64,000 bases of DNA, taken from Tamarix chinensis (taxonomy: Eukaryota > Streptophyta > Magnoliopsida > Caryophyllales > Tamaricaceae). Each line of letters opens with the position of its first letter. The first letter of the stretch is position 1. The translations under genes were made by a program, and so were the position numbers. Positions 10,666 through 23,224 of the stretch are shown here, one piece after another. The notes beneath the pieces were generated by a model. It did not search any database and had not been told where the DNA came from. It worked only from the letters and a program-made list of their open reading frames with translations. The stretch spans positions 30,818,032 to 30,882,031 of the forward strand of contig CM060173.1 of assembly GCA_030549775.1 (NCBI GenBank). The letters run 5' to 3'.

Positions 10666-11892
10666 ATCGCTTGATGATAAATAAATGGAAAATGGTTGAA
10701 ATGAATTGTGGGATGGTAATAACAGGAAAAGATTAGAATGAATGCTTAGATAATGACTTGAATGAATAACTGGTTAATAATTGGAATGATTAATCGATTG
10801 ATAACCTACATAAGTATATGGATAAGGAAATGGTAATACCTAATCGATTGAGAATGTTGAAAAATAAAACCCATTCTTCATCTAGATAATCTATTTAGTA
10901 CGTGTGTGTGATTACCTTTGATATTTTACTATGATACTGAGCATGATACATTTCAAGTTGCTAGAGTTATGCATAATAGTGAATCTTGATACATTACTAC
11001 ACTTACTCATATGACATTGGCATGATGCATGTTAAGTATAATTTCCATGTCACGATTGGACTTGTATACTTGTGACTTCCATTGATGAGGTAACTTAGCT
11101 TACTCGGTATGTAGTGTACTGATGTGCTCATTTGCTCGGTCACCAGCTCATTCCCATGAGTAGAGGGCCATGTGTAGGGTTTTGGGGATGGCCAGTAGTG
11201 GGCCTACCTCAACTTAGGTTTGGGGCTTGAGAGCGTGAACATTTGGAGATTTTTATGCAATCTGTAACTGTACCACCCCAATTTTCATAACCGAAAATTT
11301 TCATTTTACAATAAAAGCATATAAATAAAATAATGGATGTTACCGCCATAATTGACATATGTCTAGTTTGCCCAACCATCCTTACATCAATCATAATGCT
11401 AAAATCGTTCATAGTAAAATAAGTAATTGGAAATGGAAAAAAGATTTATAAATATAATACGAGTTAGGATGTTAATTCCAAATTACAAACAAAATACAAA
11501 TTAAGGGATACCATGAATCAAAGAGTCGAGAAAGATATATGGGTAAACACATCAACCAGATAACATAACTCTTTGCCCAAAGACCCAGTACAAGTCACTC
11601 ATCCCCACATAGTGTATCAAAAGCAGCATAGTCATCTAACGGACCTTCCGATACCTGCACAAAAGAATCAGGGTCTCCTACTCATGGGAATGAGAAATAC
11701 TTATAACAAGAGTGGTCAGCACGCTACGTATTGAGTAAGGTAAAAATACTATCGAATCAAGGATAAAAATAACACATACATTTGCAACTGATGATAAGTA
11801 AATATTAAAATTAATGAAACATCTCATAAGATAAATATTGATCCAGCCCTCTTTATTAGATATAACAATTTTCATTCTTTTACATACATTGA

Positions 11893-12030
11893 TTTCAAGA
11901 ACCCCACTATTCTTAAACCGATGGAACGATCTGAAACATCTTCTTAGAGACAACACACTTGAGCCACTATTATCATTCAATGGAATGGATCTAAAAATAT
12001 CACCTTGGTTCTGACTCATATACTCATCCA
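11893..12030 (-). repeat. Degenerate CCAC...GTGG hairpin modules of LTR II
   Basis: The modules read CCCACTATTCTTAAACCGAT with GGAACG, then GCCACTATTATCATTCAATG with GAATGG, in the order seen in the alpha LTRs. A second set at 12751-12915 was split from this one by the insertion of element III. Confidence 0.6.
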
Positions 12031-12099
12031 CTTTAAGTTATTAGTGTCCTATCCATAGGTTATACAATTACATTTTCATTCACGATGAGTAGGGGCCCC

Positions 12100-12745
12100 T
12101 GTAATACCCCCAAAATTTATAGTTGAAAATTTTCATTTAAGAACAAATACAAGCACAAGGGGTGCTACCACCATGATCAGTACAAGCTCGGCCCCCAGCC
12201 AGTCTCGTACCCACCACAAGGCTAAGAAAAGTTAACACCAAACATTTGTCAAACTTAAAACAAGGATTCATGGAAAAACTGAAATGATCATAATACAGAA
12301 ATCAGAGGGGGCATTAAAAAGTTATTACATACCAATAGTGCGCATAATTAGAGTTCCCAAAGGGATAAAAGGTACAGTATGATAAAACAAACCTAAAATA
12401 AAATGATACATAGGTAGTTATAAAACGAACCCAAAATAAAATGATACATAGGTACACTACCTATTTATCATTTTATTTTGAGTTTGTTTTATCATATTGT
12501 ACCTTTTATCCCTTTTAGGAACTCTATTTATGCAAACTATCTAATTTTTGCATTATGATCATTTCAGTTTTTCTATGAACCCTTATTTTAAGTTTGATAA
12601 ATGTTTGGTCATAACTTTTCTTAGCCTTGTGGTTAGTAGGAGACTGACTAGGGGCGGGCTAGTACTGATCACAGCGGTAGCACCCCCTATGCTTGTATTT
12701 GTTGTTAGAAAAAACTTTTCAACTATAAATTTTGGGGGTGTTACA
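12100..12745. mobile_element. Element III: palindromic LTR-end element with 5-bp duplication
   Basis: The 646-bp insert starts TGTAATACCCCC and ends GGGGGTGTTACA, flanked on both sides by GCCCC (12095-12099 and 12746-12750). The two halves are reverse complements along almost their whole length: left arm 12100-12454, loop CAC, right arm 12458-12745. The arms differ by scattered substitutions, a 38-bp tandem duplication in the left arm (near 12380-12454) and one or two short gaps. Each arm corresponds to the 3' end of a beta LTR, including the block GGTGCTACC next to GGCTAAGAAAAG. Removing the insert restores an uninterrupted hairpin module of LTR II, which confirms the boundaries. It has no gene; open stretches on both strands are by-products of the palindrome. 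Confidence 0.88.
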
Positions 12746-13754
12746 GCCCCATTATCATTAACCCATTGGAACATATTGAAACACCTTCTCAGGGTAAAAC
12801 ACTTCCAAGTCACTATTATCCTCTAGTGGAATGGATATATTAAAACATCATCTTCTCGGGACAAAATGCTCACAAGCCACTATTATCCTTCAGTGAAACG
12901 GATTTAAAAAAACATCACCTTGGCCCCAATCACATATTCTTTCACTTTAAATTATTATTATCTTATTCATGGTCAATTTACAAGTACCAAACACACATTA
13001 AGGCAGATAAGCACATAACATAATTCATAAGGTCGACCTCCAGAGTTAAGATCCTTAATTTTCTAAAACCCTAATATTACACTCCTAATATAACTTATCT
13101 TATATTGATCATTCAACTTCCAATGATAATATATCATTTCTCAAATATTATCATTGTTAACACACCCAAAATTCATGGTTTAATGGCCACATCTCACACA
13201 TACAATAATAGTCATATCCTAAAAATTACTTTTGATAGAGCTCTCAAAACCCTAACTTCAATATTAGTTATAACTCTTCCTATAAGGCTCATATGATAAC
13301 CCAAATTTGATAAAGATCCTTAAATTACTAATACTAACAACATATACAAAAATTTTTGTGTAACTCAAAGGTTTTACAAATGGAATAATAATATTGCTAT
13401 TTTAAGGTTACCATGCCCTAATTAAGCCAATATCTCATTTTGAGGAACCAACCACATTCAGTAAGTACTCCAAATACTTCCCATGATATTATTATTATAT
13501 TTAATACACCTAACACATTAAAATATCAAGATCTTCATATTAACCTATACTACTATTCTATAAGTTATATATTTCCACAAGTATGACTTAGCATATTAAG
13601 ATTATATCAACACATCTTTCCCACTGTCACTTCCTTTTTATCATATAAATCCACATTATCACAATTTATCATTGACATCATACATTACATAATATAACAA
13701 TAATATCATGACAATACACACAGTCATGCAAGCATTTAACATAAAAAACCTAAA

Positions 13755-13800
13755 ACGTCGATTAGTATCCTTGCTAATAAGGATACCAGGCTCTAAGCAC
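13755..13800. repeat. Short palindrome in LTR II
   Basis: GTATCCTTgctaatAAGGATAC forms an 8-bp stem with a 6-nt loop. It lies about where the GGAGCGTGCTCC module sits in alpha LTRs, but its sequence is different. Confidence 0.5.
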
Positions 13801-13899
13801 GTAAGTCTTAGTCTTCCTCCTTTGAGATCACCAGAATATCAAATATAAAAAAATAATATAATAAATAGTTAGGCTCGAAGATTATAACTAAGGGAAAAG

Positions 13900-15040
13900 T
13901 TAAGGTAAAGGAAGTTAAAAATAGAAATAAGTGGAGTCAAAGAGAAGCTTGAGTTATGTGGAAGTGTGTTGGAATGTATGGTGGAGCGATAGGAAAATTT
14001 GGTGGTATTTGGATAAGATTTGGGGGTAAAAAAAGAGGCTACACAATCAAAATATTAAGGTTGTACAAGCATGTAACAAGTGGTGCACACCCAAGTAGTG
14101 AGTTGGGATCTTGCACAAGTAGGATGTGCAAAGAGGCATGGTCGTACTCGAGCATTGATTGCATAGAACAAATCAAACAAGTGTGCATGGACATGTGGCA
14201 AGTTGTATGTAAGTTGTGTGAGGGTTCATGGGTAGACTGTGTTGGTTTGCATGGGCATATGACTAGGAAAATTAATAGTGCACAGTTATGCATGAAGCCA
14301 TTCATTTCCGAAAAACACGATAAACATGAGGAAAGAATATGGGAAAATGGTTGTGGTCGATGGCAATGGTCGATGGCGACGAAGGGGAGTAATGGGGTGA
14401 CCTTGGTGGTAGGTCCAACAGGATTTGGGTGGTGCGGTGGTTGTGGTGGTGCACAGTGGTGAATATGGTGGTTTGAGCATGCAAAATAAAGCACAATTGA
14501 GGGAGAATAAGAAGAAGAAGGAAAATAGAGGGAGATCGGGCAGTTGTTTTTTATAGAGTTTGGGCAATAATAGACAACAAATAAATGAGGGAGAAGGAGA
14601 GTGGAGTAGTATATATATGTATACAAGTATGTGGCGTGCGACGGGTGAGGATGTAGAGGGAGTTAGTTGAGGCACGAGGAATGGTAGATAAGAGTGGAGA
14701 GGAGATTCAACAAGGGGATAGTGGAGTGTTGGGGTGAAGATGGTAGGGTCTACAGCATGAGAGTGATAGTTGTGTATGTGTGTTGCGTGAGGAAGAAAAT
14801 GGCAGGGTAGCTCATGAGGGATAAATGGTAGAGGATGGTTCGGGTTGGTGATGGTAGCATAGCAAAGGCATAAAGGTGAGGGATGATGGTCATGATTGTG
14901 GCTGCAGTAGAGGTGAGAGTGATGGTGCAAGTTCCAAGTGGATAAGAAATACTAAAGTCAAGCATTCCAACATAAGAAGGCAAGAGAAAGGAGAAATGAA
15001 AAGAAAAAGGATAAAGAAAAGGTTAATGGGAAAATATTTA
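13900..15040 (-). promoter_or_regulatory. Promoter half of LTR II, minus strand, non-coding
   Basis: On the minus strand this is the CT/CA-rich, Pro/His/Ser-coding-looking DNA that surrounds the TATA box in these LTRs (TATA-like stretch at 14607-14622). Open frames of 168 to 214 codons run here on both strands at 13956-14930 and overlap each other. Their composition follows the CCA/CAC-rich base pattern and they contain no domain I recognise, so I do not call genes. The sequence breaks off at 15040, where H1 is inserted. Confidence 0.55.
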
Positions 15041-16155
15041 TGAAATACCCCAAAACCTATTTTTAATAATTTTAGTTAAATAAGGATTTATTACAGAAAT
15101 TTATTAAATAAATTATTTTTATTAAAATAAAAGGAAATTAATTAGGGCAAATCAAGAAGAAATTTATAAGTACTTTAATTAGAAGAAATTTGGAAATTTT
15201 AGCCAATTAAGGATTTTATTTTGGAAATTAATTAAATAAAATATTATATTTAAAATAAGAAGGATAAAGTAGGTCCAAATTAATAGGAATTTTATAAATA
15301 AATTAATTGGAGAAAATTAGAGTGATTTGCTAATTAAAATGGAATTTATGAAAAAATCTTTCAAAACCCCTAAATTAGCCTAAAAAGGGATTTAAATATT
15401 ATTATTTTTAAAAATCCCAAATATCCTAATTAATTTAATTACTCTAACCCTCATATTTTATTTTTCCCTTTTTCTTTCTTTCCTTTTCTTTCCTTTTTCT
15501 TTCTTTTTCTTTCTTCTTCTTTTCTTTTTCCTTCTCCCTCTTGATTGGGCTTGTTCGTGGCCCAATCCTTCTTTCCTTCTTCCTTTTTCTTCTTCGACGA
15601 TTGGGCCTACATTCCGCGGCCCATTCCTCCTTTTTCTTTCCTTCTCGTGACCCATTCCCCTTTTTCTTTCTTTTCTTCTTCCTTCGACATTTCAGCGTTG
15701 TGTTTTATCCCTTCGTCCCCCTAAGCACCGTGTTTTACTTAATCTTCTGTCCCGCTCGATCGGTCGGCTCCTCTCTTTTTCTTTTCTTTATTTTCTTCCC
15801 CGAACCGCTGATCCATCCTTTCTTCTTCTTCCTTCCTCCTTCCCCAACGCCATCGACCTGTAACACCATCGCCCAACGCCCTGGTTTTTCACCGCCGGTT
15901 ACGGCCGTTTTCCTTCCTCCCTCTTCCCCCTAACTTGCCAGCCAAGCTGACCCAACCCATCTCCTTTCCTTTTCGCGCACGACCTTCTTTTTCTATGCAA
16001 CCACCCCACTGCCCGATTTGAATTTCACCAGCTTTTGTTACCGCCGGTGAACCTAACTGTAACACCCCAAAAATTCACTACGGAAAATTTTCGTTTTATT
16101 AAAAGATTAGAGGAAGAAAAATAACAAACTGTGAATTTCGGGGATATTACCGCCA

Positions 16156-16201
16156 CACTTAGTACCAGACCGGTTCACTCATACCGTTCCAGTACCAAGT
16201 G
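16156..16201 (-). other. 46-nt conserved hairpin of LTR A
   Basis: CACTTAGTACC and AGTACCAAGTG pair over the stem, with one changed base giving a G-U type pair. It is the same 46-nt element found in B, E, M, D and K, about 100 bp from the LTR 3' end. Confidence 0.75.
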
Positions 16202-16719
16202 CTAAGGGTAAAGAATGAAATATCAATTGCTAGAAATTCAAATCATATTTAAAATCAGAGTAGCGCAAGTAAGTATTTACAAGAATAAAATCCACCAATG
16301 GTGTTTATAAGAACAAGGATTTCATTTAAACCAGACAATAGAAGAGGAAGGATAAAACCCTAAAAGCCGAATAATCCTTATGTTCTTTCCCATTGCCCAC
16401 TTGAGTAGCACCTGAAATTGGACCTGTAAGGGACACTGCCCATTGAATAGGCAGGGGCCCCATGAATGGAACCCTTCAATACTATGGTACTGAGTAACCC
16501 TTTAAAATCACACTTAAGAGTAGGCCCGCAATGTCACACATGATACAAAGCTATATACATATATAACAAAATGTGTACATATAACATTCACATAATTAAC
16601 AATCACATCAGATATCAATTGGTCACAATGTACGATCAATACTTTCGGCCTTAAGCCATTAGACCATCATTAATCAATCATCTCTTATATTTTATATACA
16701 TGTGAGTGCGGGAACTCCA

Positions 16720-16960
16720 CTATTATAGCCGGTGGATCGGTCACTTATAGAGCAGAACGCACCTAACCACTATTATATGCTGGTGGATCGGTCTCCAGGG
16801 CAAAATGCTCCTGGCCACTATTATTCGCCGATGGACCGGTCTAGCCCCGACTCACATGGTGTTTCACTGTAAGTGATTAATACTTTTCCATAACTTTATT
16901 CACATCCATAGCTGGTTTTATTGAGCTCGAGACCCCCACTATTATTGCCGGTGGAACGGT
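16720..16960 (-). repeat. CCAC...GTGG hairpin modules of LTR A
   Basis: Three modules at 16725-16850 and a fourth at 16929-16955 show CCACTATTATnGCCGGTGG followed by ATCGGTC or AACGGTA. One spacer, CCAGGGCAAAATGCTCCTGG, can itself fold into a stem with a single bulge. Confidence 0.8.
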
Positions 16961-17689
16961 ACTCAATATCATAAGTCATCTGGGCCCAGCTCATTAATCT
17001 TTCACTTTCATTATTAGTATTTTTCCTTTCTTTATTCAGCACAACAATTCCATTTATTTGCCTCAGACGGGAGATCAAGAACCCGAGACACAAAGGTACA
17101 CCGGTCGTACTGGTGCATAAAAGCTACTCAGTACCCTTCAACCATGAACCCAGGGACGTAAAGGTACCCTGGTCATACTGGTGCATAAAGCTACTCAGTA
17201 CCCTACCGACAATGACACCTAATCCATAAGTATGCATATGCCCTTAATAGGTCTGTAGAGCTAGATAGAGTAAGATATAGGGCATGGCTGGGGCACAAAG
17301 GCACACCAACAAATACCAGAATAATCGTGGGCTAAACCATGTCTTTAGGATAGCGACCCCTATAGAGCCACCATTCCCGATCTCTAGGTCTTTCACTTTA
17401 AGTATTACTGTCTTAATTAAAGTTATTACAAAAAGCACAATAATCAAATACTTATTAATTTCAATCATTCTGATATCATTAGTAATTTCTTATTCAGACG
17501 GTTATCTAAGATAACACTAAGAAATCATTAAGGCCATCATAATCTCATCTAATTCCGAATTAGGATTCGTTCTCGTGATACTTACTATTTATCAAATACT
17601 CTTACCTTGCTTATCTGCATTATTTGAGTCATATTATGAAATTCAGCAATCACAACGACATGTCAGGTACAAATTACTCATTTACCCCT

Positions 17690-18850
17690 TACTTATATAA
17701 TTGCTAAGTCATCCCTTCCTTACTTGACAAATTATCTTATTACCCTCCAGGTTGTATAATTACCAAATTACCCCTTGCTCGGTTTAGGTTACCAAGTTAT
17801 CTCCTACGCTTCTTAGATCACCATTCACCCCTCATAATTGCTACACTTATCATATTTCCCATTTGGTTGGTTAGATTACCGCGTTGCCCTTCTCCATTGT
17901 TATAATTACTAAATTGCCCTTTAGTTGGATAAATTACCAAATTACCCTCCTTCAGTATCATGATTACCATTTTGCCCCTTTAGTTGGTTAAATAATTACT
18001 AATTTACCTTTTAGTAGATTAAATTATCAAATTGCCCCTTTAATTGGATAAATTACCAAATTGCCCTTCTTCAATATCATAATTACCATTTTACCCCCTC
18101 TTAATTATTATAATTGCCATTTTACCCTTTTCAATTATTATAAATCCCAAATTACCCTTCTTCATAATTACAATTATTAATTTACCCTTCTTCATTATTA
18201 TAATTACCAATTTACCCTTCTCCATATTTATAATTATTAATTTACCCTTCTCTATATTTATAATTATTAATTTACCCTTCTCCATTATTATAATTACCAT
18301 AATGCCCTTTTATTGGTTAATTTACCAAATTACCCTTCTCTATTATCATAATTATCTGATTATCCTTTTATCATAATTTAATTACCAATTTATCCTTCAT
18401 TGTTATCATTATTACCAAGTTACCCCTTACTCCCAAGTTTACCATAAATATCCTTTTAATTTACGAAATGACCTTCTACCCCTTACTTCCAAATTACCAC
18501 AATACCCTTTTATTTATAAAATTACCACAATACCCTTTTACTTATAAAATTACCATAATACCCTTTTGCTTTGCAAATTACTATTTTACCCTTTTACATC
18601 CAAAGTTACCATTTTACCCCTTCCTTACAAAATTACCATTTTTTCCTTCTCTTCCAAAATTACCATTTTACCCTTTACTCCCAAAATTACCATAATACCC
18701 CTTTACTCATAAAATTCCATTTTCCCCTTTACTTCCAAACTTACCATAATACCCCAAACTTCCAAAATTACCACAATACCCCTTTTTACTTGTAAAATTA
18801 CCATATTGCCCTTTTACCTTCAAAATTACCACTTTACCCCCTTTATTACA
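17690..18850. repeat. Degenerate tandem array, about 27-bp unit (AAATTACCATnnTACCC)
   Basis: Roughly 40 copies of a unit such as AAAATTACCATAATACCC plus a CTTTTACT-like tail run without a break. The best copies are at 18490-18840; those at 17690-18400 are more diverged. It occupies the place of the minisatellite in other alpha LTRs but has a different unit. Frames across it read repeated Lys-Leu-Pro-like strings and are not genes. Confidence 0.8.
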
Positions 18851-19174
18851 CCACTTTTATTAAATTAACATTACCATATGGAATAATAATATTAATACTC
18901 CATTAACAATAACCAACTCCACCAACTATTATATTTTAATATAATACATATTAGCACCCATACAGATTAGGCCATAATCTAGCACAATGAATATTACTAA
19001 AATGCCCCTAGGGCTCACAATAATATTATTCATACATAAATTGTCACAATAACATAAAATAACAAGGATAAGTACTTAACACTTTCATTAATAACCAAAT
19101 TCTTTCCCTAAGCAATGTTTCCACACATAGCACATAAACTAGCATACTTTCCTTTCATTAATCAACACAAGCAA

Positions 19175-19200
19175 ATATATATATATATATATATATATTA
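19175..19200. repeat. (TA)n microsatellite in LTR A
   Basis: About 12 perfect TA units. Confidence 0.85.
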
Positions 19201-21079
19201 AACCACAAATATCAAGCATAATAACATATTAAAAATCATAATGTGCTAATATACGTTTATCCATGTGTTTAAGTAGGGTTTAACGATTACCTTATTTTCC
19301 ACAAAAATTGAATCTTACCGATATCCCGGTTAAAAATTCAAGCTTTAATTAGAAAAATCAACACCTAAAAATAATATCAATAATTATTATATTAGAAATA
19401 ATAAAATCAAAGCACAAGACCTTATAAAATTTACTTAATAAAATAATTAACTTAAATATTATTTTACCTTAAATTTTTTAATAAAAATGGCCAACAAATG
19501 CAGAAACTCGTGCTGCATATGAAGCATGAGCTGCATTTAAAAATAACGGTCGAAGGTTGCATGAAGAAGAGGGTGGAAGGGGTGTTTCGGGTTGGGGTCT
19601 TTAGGCTAGAAAAGAGGGAAGGTGGGGGAGGATTTAGGGCAAGGGAATGGTGTAGGAGTGAAGAGGGGGTGTAGGTGGTTGTCGGGGATGGGTTCACGGC
19701 AGCCAAGGGCAGCGGTGGCGGCGGTAGTGAGGCCACGAAGGTGGCTGTCGAGGTGGAGGGGTTGAGAAGGAAGGAAAAGAGAAGGGAAAAACGAAGGGGT
19801 TCGGGGGCTTGTTTCGGCCAAACAATGTATGGGGGTCGTAGAGGAGGTTGCAGGGAGTTGAATGGTGGGTTGGGTGGCGGTAGAGGCAGCAAAAGGCGAG
19901 GTTACAAGTGGGCTACCGAGAAGGGGAAAAATGGAGAGAAAAATAGGTGGGGAGGAAGAAAGGTTGCGGGATGGCTTGAGAGGGATATTGTGGTGGTGTA
20001 AGGCTGAGGTGGAGGGTGGCAAGGAGCGGTGCAGGGGTTGGTGAGGTGGCGGAAGCGGCGGAGGGCCGTGGCGATGCAAAAACAGGGTGGAAATGGGAGA
20101 GGAAGAAAATGAGAGAAAGAGGAGATCGGGGGGTGAGGTTCGAAAATAATGGGGGAGGAAAAAGGGTGAAGAGGAGAAGAAAAAGAAGAGGCTGGGTAGG
20201 GGGATAGGTGGTTGATCGGGCGGCAGTGTTTAGGGTGGTAGGGTGTCGTAGGGTGGCAGTGAGAGGGTGACGAAGAGGGGGAAAGGGGAGCCATGCGGGA
20301 TGGGGTGCATGGCTGCCCGGTTCCAAAACGGTGAAAAAAAGCTAGGAGAGAGAGAGAGTTGCAGGTGGTGGCAGGTGGTGGCTGTAGACAGTGGTCGGTG
20401 TGCCCAAGGTGGCAGCACTGGCCGACGAAGACAGGTCGGGGAGGACGTTGGATGGGGCGTTACTGGGTCGAGGCAGAAGAAGGAAGAAGAAAGAAAGAAG
20501 GGAGCAGGCCGGCGTAGGGGAAAAAGGAATGTTGGGCCAGCCTGGTCCAGGGGAGAAAAGGAAAGAAGGAAAGGAGGGGGCTGGGTCTAATGGTGTTGCT
20601 GGGTAAGGGAGAATGGGCCAGCAGCCCAAGTGCACAAGGAGGGGAAGGTAGGCCTGGCAGCTCGAGCCACGAAAAGGAAAAAAAAGAAAAAGAAAGGAAG
20701 GAGGAAAAGGAGAAAATGAGAAGGAAAAAAAAGGAAAATGGGAAAATAGGGGAAAATAATTTAATTTAATTTAGAAAATAATAAAATATAATAATTTTGA
20801 TAAATTATTTAATTTAATAATTTAATTCAATATAAATTAATATATTGGTTCAAAAAGGCTAATTTTAGTAAAATATTAGTTTGGAAAATTATTTAAATAA
20901 AAATGATATGATAAAATAACAAAATATTTATTTTTAATTTATTAAATACTCCTATCCAATTTATATACTCAAAAATCCATAAAAAAATTAAACTAATTAA
21001 ATTTAAAAGATAATTTATTTCAAATAAAAGCTATTTATTAAATTATAGGTTTTCTAAAATTTTGGCGGATTACACTAAC

Positions 21080-21693
21080 CCTACCTTCATTACCCCCTAG
21101 CCGACCCACAGAACCCTACCCTCTCTTCTAAACTCAATAAATACCCCTCATTAGTTGGATCTCAAAGCTTTTCTCGAATTTCTGAAAACTCACCTCTTGT
21201 CACCGCCTCCATTTCAAACGTCGCCCCTGCCTCCTTCGGTCAACCACACCGCCACATTTTCCCACCTAACCAATCCCTACACAGCACTTTAACTAACTGA
21301 ACCACCCATATCCCTTTAGTCTTCCTACACAAGCCACCCCAGCCGTGCAAATTTTCCTCCCCGATCAGCCTTCCTTTTCATCTCCGCTGCCCTTCGAACC
21401 ACCATTAGCCACCACTTCCGCCGCTGCCACCACTCCTTTCACCTCCCAATCTGTTCTACAGACCACTCTCTACCTTCCCCTATTTTTCTTTTCCTCTTCC
21501 TCCATTCGGCCACCCCCACCGCCGTCGTGCAACACCACCTTCATTCTACCCCTCTCCACCTGGGCAACCCCAAACACCGCAACTTCCACCCTCATTCTTC
21601 CTATTTTGTTCCCAGCCTTCAACTTTTTCCCTATTCTTCTCTTTTCCGGCCACCGCCACCGTCGGCGTGTACCATCGCCAGTGCCGCCTATCA
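21080..21693 (+). promoter_or_regulatory. Promoter segment of LTR H1 between insertions A and B
   Basis: CT/CCG-rich DNA with a TATA-like AATAAATACCCC at 21135. The end GTGCCGCCTATCA joins, after insertion B, to CCACCAGCCTAAGGTTGAAC at 26884. The same uninterrupted block is present in LTR D at 30848-30875 (GTGCCGCCTATCCCCACCAG), which confirms the insertion point. Overlapping open frames here are composition effects. Confidence 0.65.
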
Positions 21694-22557
21694 TGAAATA
21701 CCCCAAAAAAATCCTAATTTAGGAATTATGGCAAAATAGTGATTTATTAGGAAAAAATTAAGAAAATAAATTACTTCATTAAACAAAGAGGAAATTAATT
21801 GAGAAAAATAAAGAGAAAGTAATAAATAAATTATTTAGAAAATTTTGGACATTTTACTAATAAAAATGAAAGTGGAGGAAAATGACCCAAAATAGCCAAA
21901 ATTAATCTAAAAAGGGAATTAAATTATTATTATAATAATTTTTAAATATTCAAGAAAATAAATAAATATATATATATATATATAAATGTATAATAACCCA
22001 CAAATACTGCAATTTCCCCATGAGTTATTTTATTTATTTTCCCCTTCTATTTCTTTTCTCATTTTCCCTTTTCTTTCTTTTCCCCCTCCTTCTCCTTTCT
22101 TCTTTCTCCCCCCCCCCGACTGGGCCAGCCCACCGGCCTAGATCCCTTTCTCCCCCGTCTCGCGTGCCAGGCCTGCCAGCTCCTTCGTCGCCCGTTGCCC
22201 CCAGCCGGTCGAACCGCCCCCTCTTTCTTTTCTTTCTTTCCTCTGGACCGACCGGTCCACCCCGCCCTGTCTTCTTCTTCCCAGCCCCGACCTGCAACGT
22301 CGACCCTACAACCCCGAATCTCGCCGGCAGCCACCAGCCCAGCGCCGACCGTCCTCCCCTTCCCTTCCCTATCATTTTCTTTCCTCTTTTCGACCCCGAA
22401 CAAGCCCATCTCTCCCCTTCCCGCGTGCCCATCTCTTTCCCTTTTCCTCTCCCCTTCCCCGCCCTAACCTGCCATGGCAGGACCTGCACCGCCTGCCACC
22501 TGCGCACCTGCCCCGCTCATCCCTTTCTTCCCTTGTTGTTTTCCCCTCCCAATTGCC

Positions 22558-22565
22558 TATAAATA
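22558..22565 (+). promoter_or_regulatory. TATA box of LTR B
   Basis: CCTATAAATACCCCCCAT lies between a CCG-rich block and the downstream C-rich leader. Matching boxes occur in D (30406), M (58069), E (56718-56725, minus) and, degenerate, H1 (21135). This supports reading these units as LTRs with a promoter. Confidence 0.7.
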
Positions 22566-23224
22566 CCCCCCATTGGCAGCCATAATCAGCTCCCTCCTTC
22601 GATTTTTCCCCGAAACCCTGCCTCTCTACCGCCTCAAAAAGACGGGCTTTCCACCACCACCGGTGACCGCCGCCGCTGCCCACCGTTATCATCCTTGCAC
22701 CTCCCTCAACAAAACCAAGCCGCCACCACCCTCCGCCTTGCCCTGCACATGCCGCCCTAGCCGTGCCAAGTTCCCATCCCGAAACCACCACCTTCAGCCA
22801 TTGCCGCCCCTTGCACCGCCTTCCGCCGCCAATTCCGCCTCTGCCAACACCTCCACCACCCTACAAAAAGTCCAGCAGACCCTCCCCTACCTTCCCACAA
22901 CTTCATCTCCCCTACCTCCCTCTCCTTCTACCTCCCCCATTTTCCACCACTCTCCACCACCCTCGGCCGCCGCGCCAACCACCGCGCGCCGCCACCCCTT
23001 GCCACGCCACCACCCTCATTCCACTCCCCTTCACCTGCTGATTCTTCCCCCACCTCAAAATTCTCCTTTCCTCCTCCCACCTAACCTCCACCTCCATCTT
23101 TTCCTTTCTTTTCCTCCTCCACCGCTGCTGCCGTCGCCGCCACGTGCCACCGCCGGACCACCACCGACCCGAGGTGGTTCTCCACTCATCCAAACCCTAA
23201 TACCCCTTTTATATAACTGCTATT

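Larger units (their letters stand above)
9703..11268 (+). mobile_element. LTR I (beta group), left visible part
   Basis: Non-coding LTR-type sequence that starts in the middle of a unit, because Athila element 1 occupies its 5' side. In order it holds a 21-bp minisatellite, a hairpin array, and near 11100-11180 the conserved block with TACTCGGTATGTAGTGTACT and GCTCATTCCCATGAGTAG that sits near the 3' end of all these LTRs. It is interrupted at 11268 by LTR II and resumes at 35122. Across the interruption the flanks read GTAAC and ATAAC (4 of 5 bases). The short open stretch at 10001-10243 on the minus strand is not a gene. Confidence 0.7.
16058..21074 (-). mobile_element. Solo LTR A (alpha group), minus strand, TSD CTAAC
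   Basis: A is 5017 bp, starting TGTAACACCCC and ending GCGGATTACA on the plus strand, with CTAAC at 16053-16057 and 21075-21079. Read on the minus strand it has an AT-rich start (20640-21074), a G-rich (plus) / C-rich (minus) block at 19560-20640, a 27-bp tandem array, hairpin modules and the 46-nt hairpin. There is no gag or pol. Overlapping open frames of up to 157 codons at 19460-20640 on both strands code low-complexity Pro/Ser/Gly-rich strings and follow base composition, so they are not genes. It lies in H1 in opposite orientation, about 65 bp upstream of the TATA-like box of H1. Confidence 0.88.

Noticed and set aside
12548..12826. Pair of opposed open frames of 92 and 76 codons
   Set aside because: They lie in the right arm of the palindromic element III and run past its boundary. 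No domain, no separate evidence.
13956..14930. Long frames on both strands that looked like a gene pair
   Set aside because: They overlap almost fully in antiparallel sense, have no recognisable domain, and coincide with the promoter half of LTR II. The TATA-like stretch at 14607 lies within them.
15458..15933. Lys/Arg-rich frame on minus and Phe/Pro-rich frame on plus
   Set aside because: Both translate the CT-rich tract of LTR H1.
19460..20640. Many overlapping open frames of 60-157 codons on both strands
   Set aside because: They lie in the G-rich/C-rich promoter block of LTR A. The products are Pro/Ser or Gly/Arg strings without domains, and frames overlap on both strands, as expected from low-stop GC-rich DNA.
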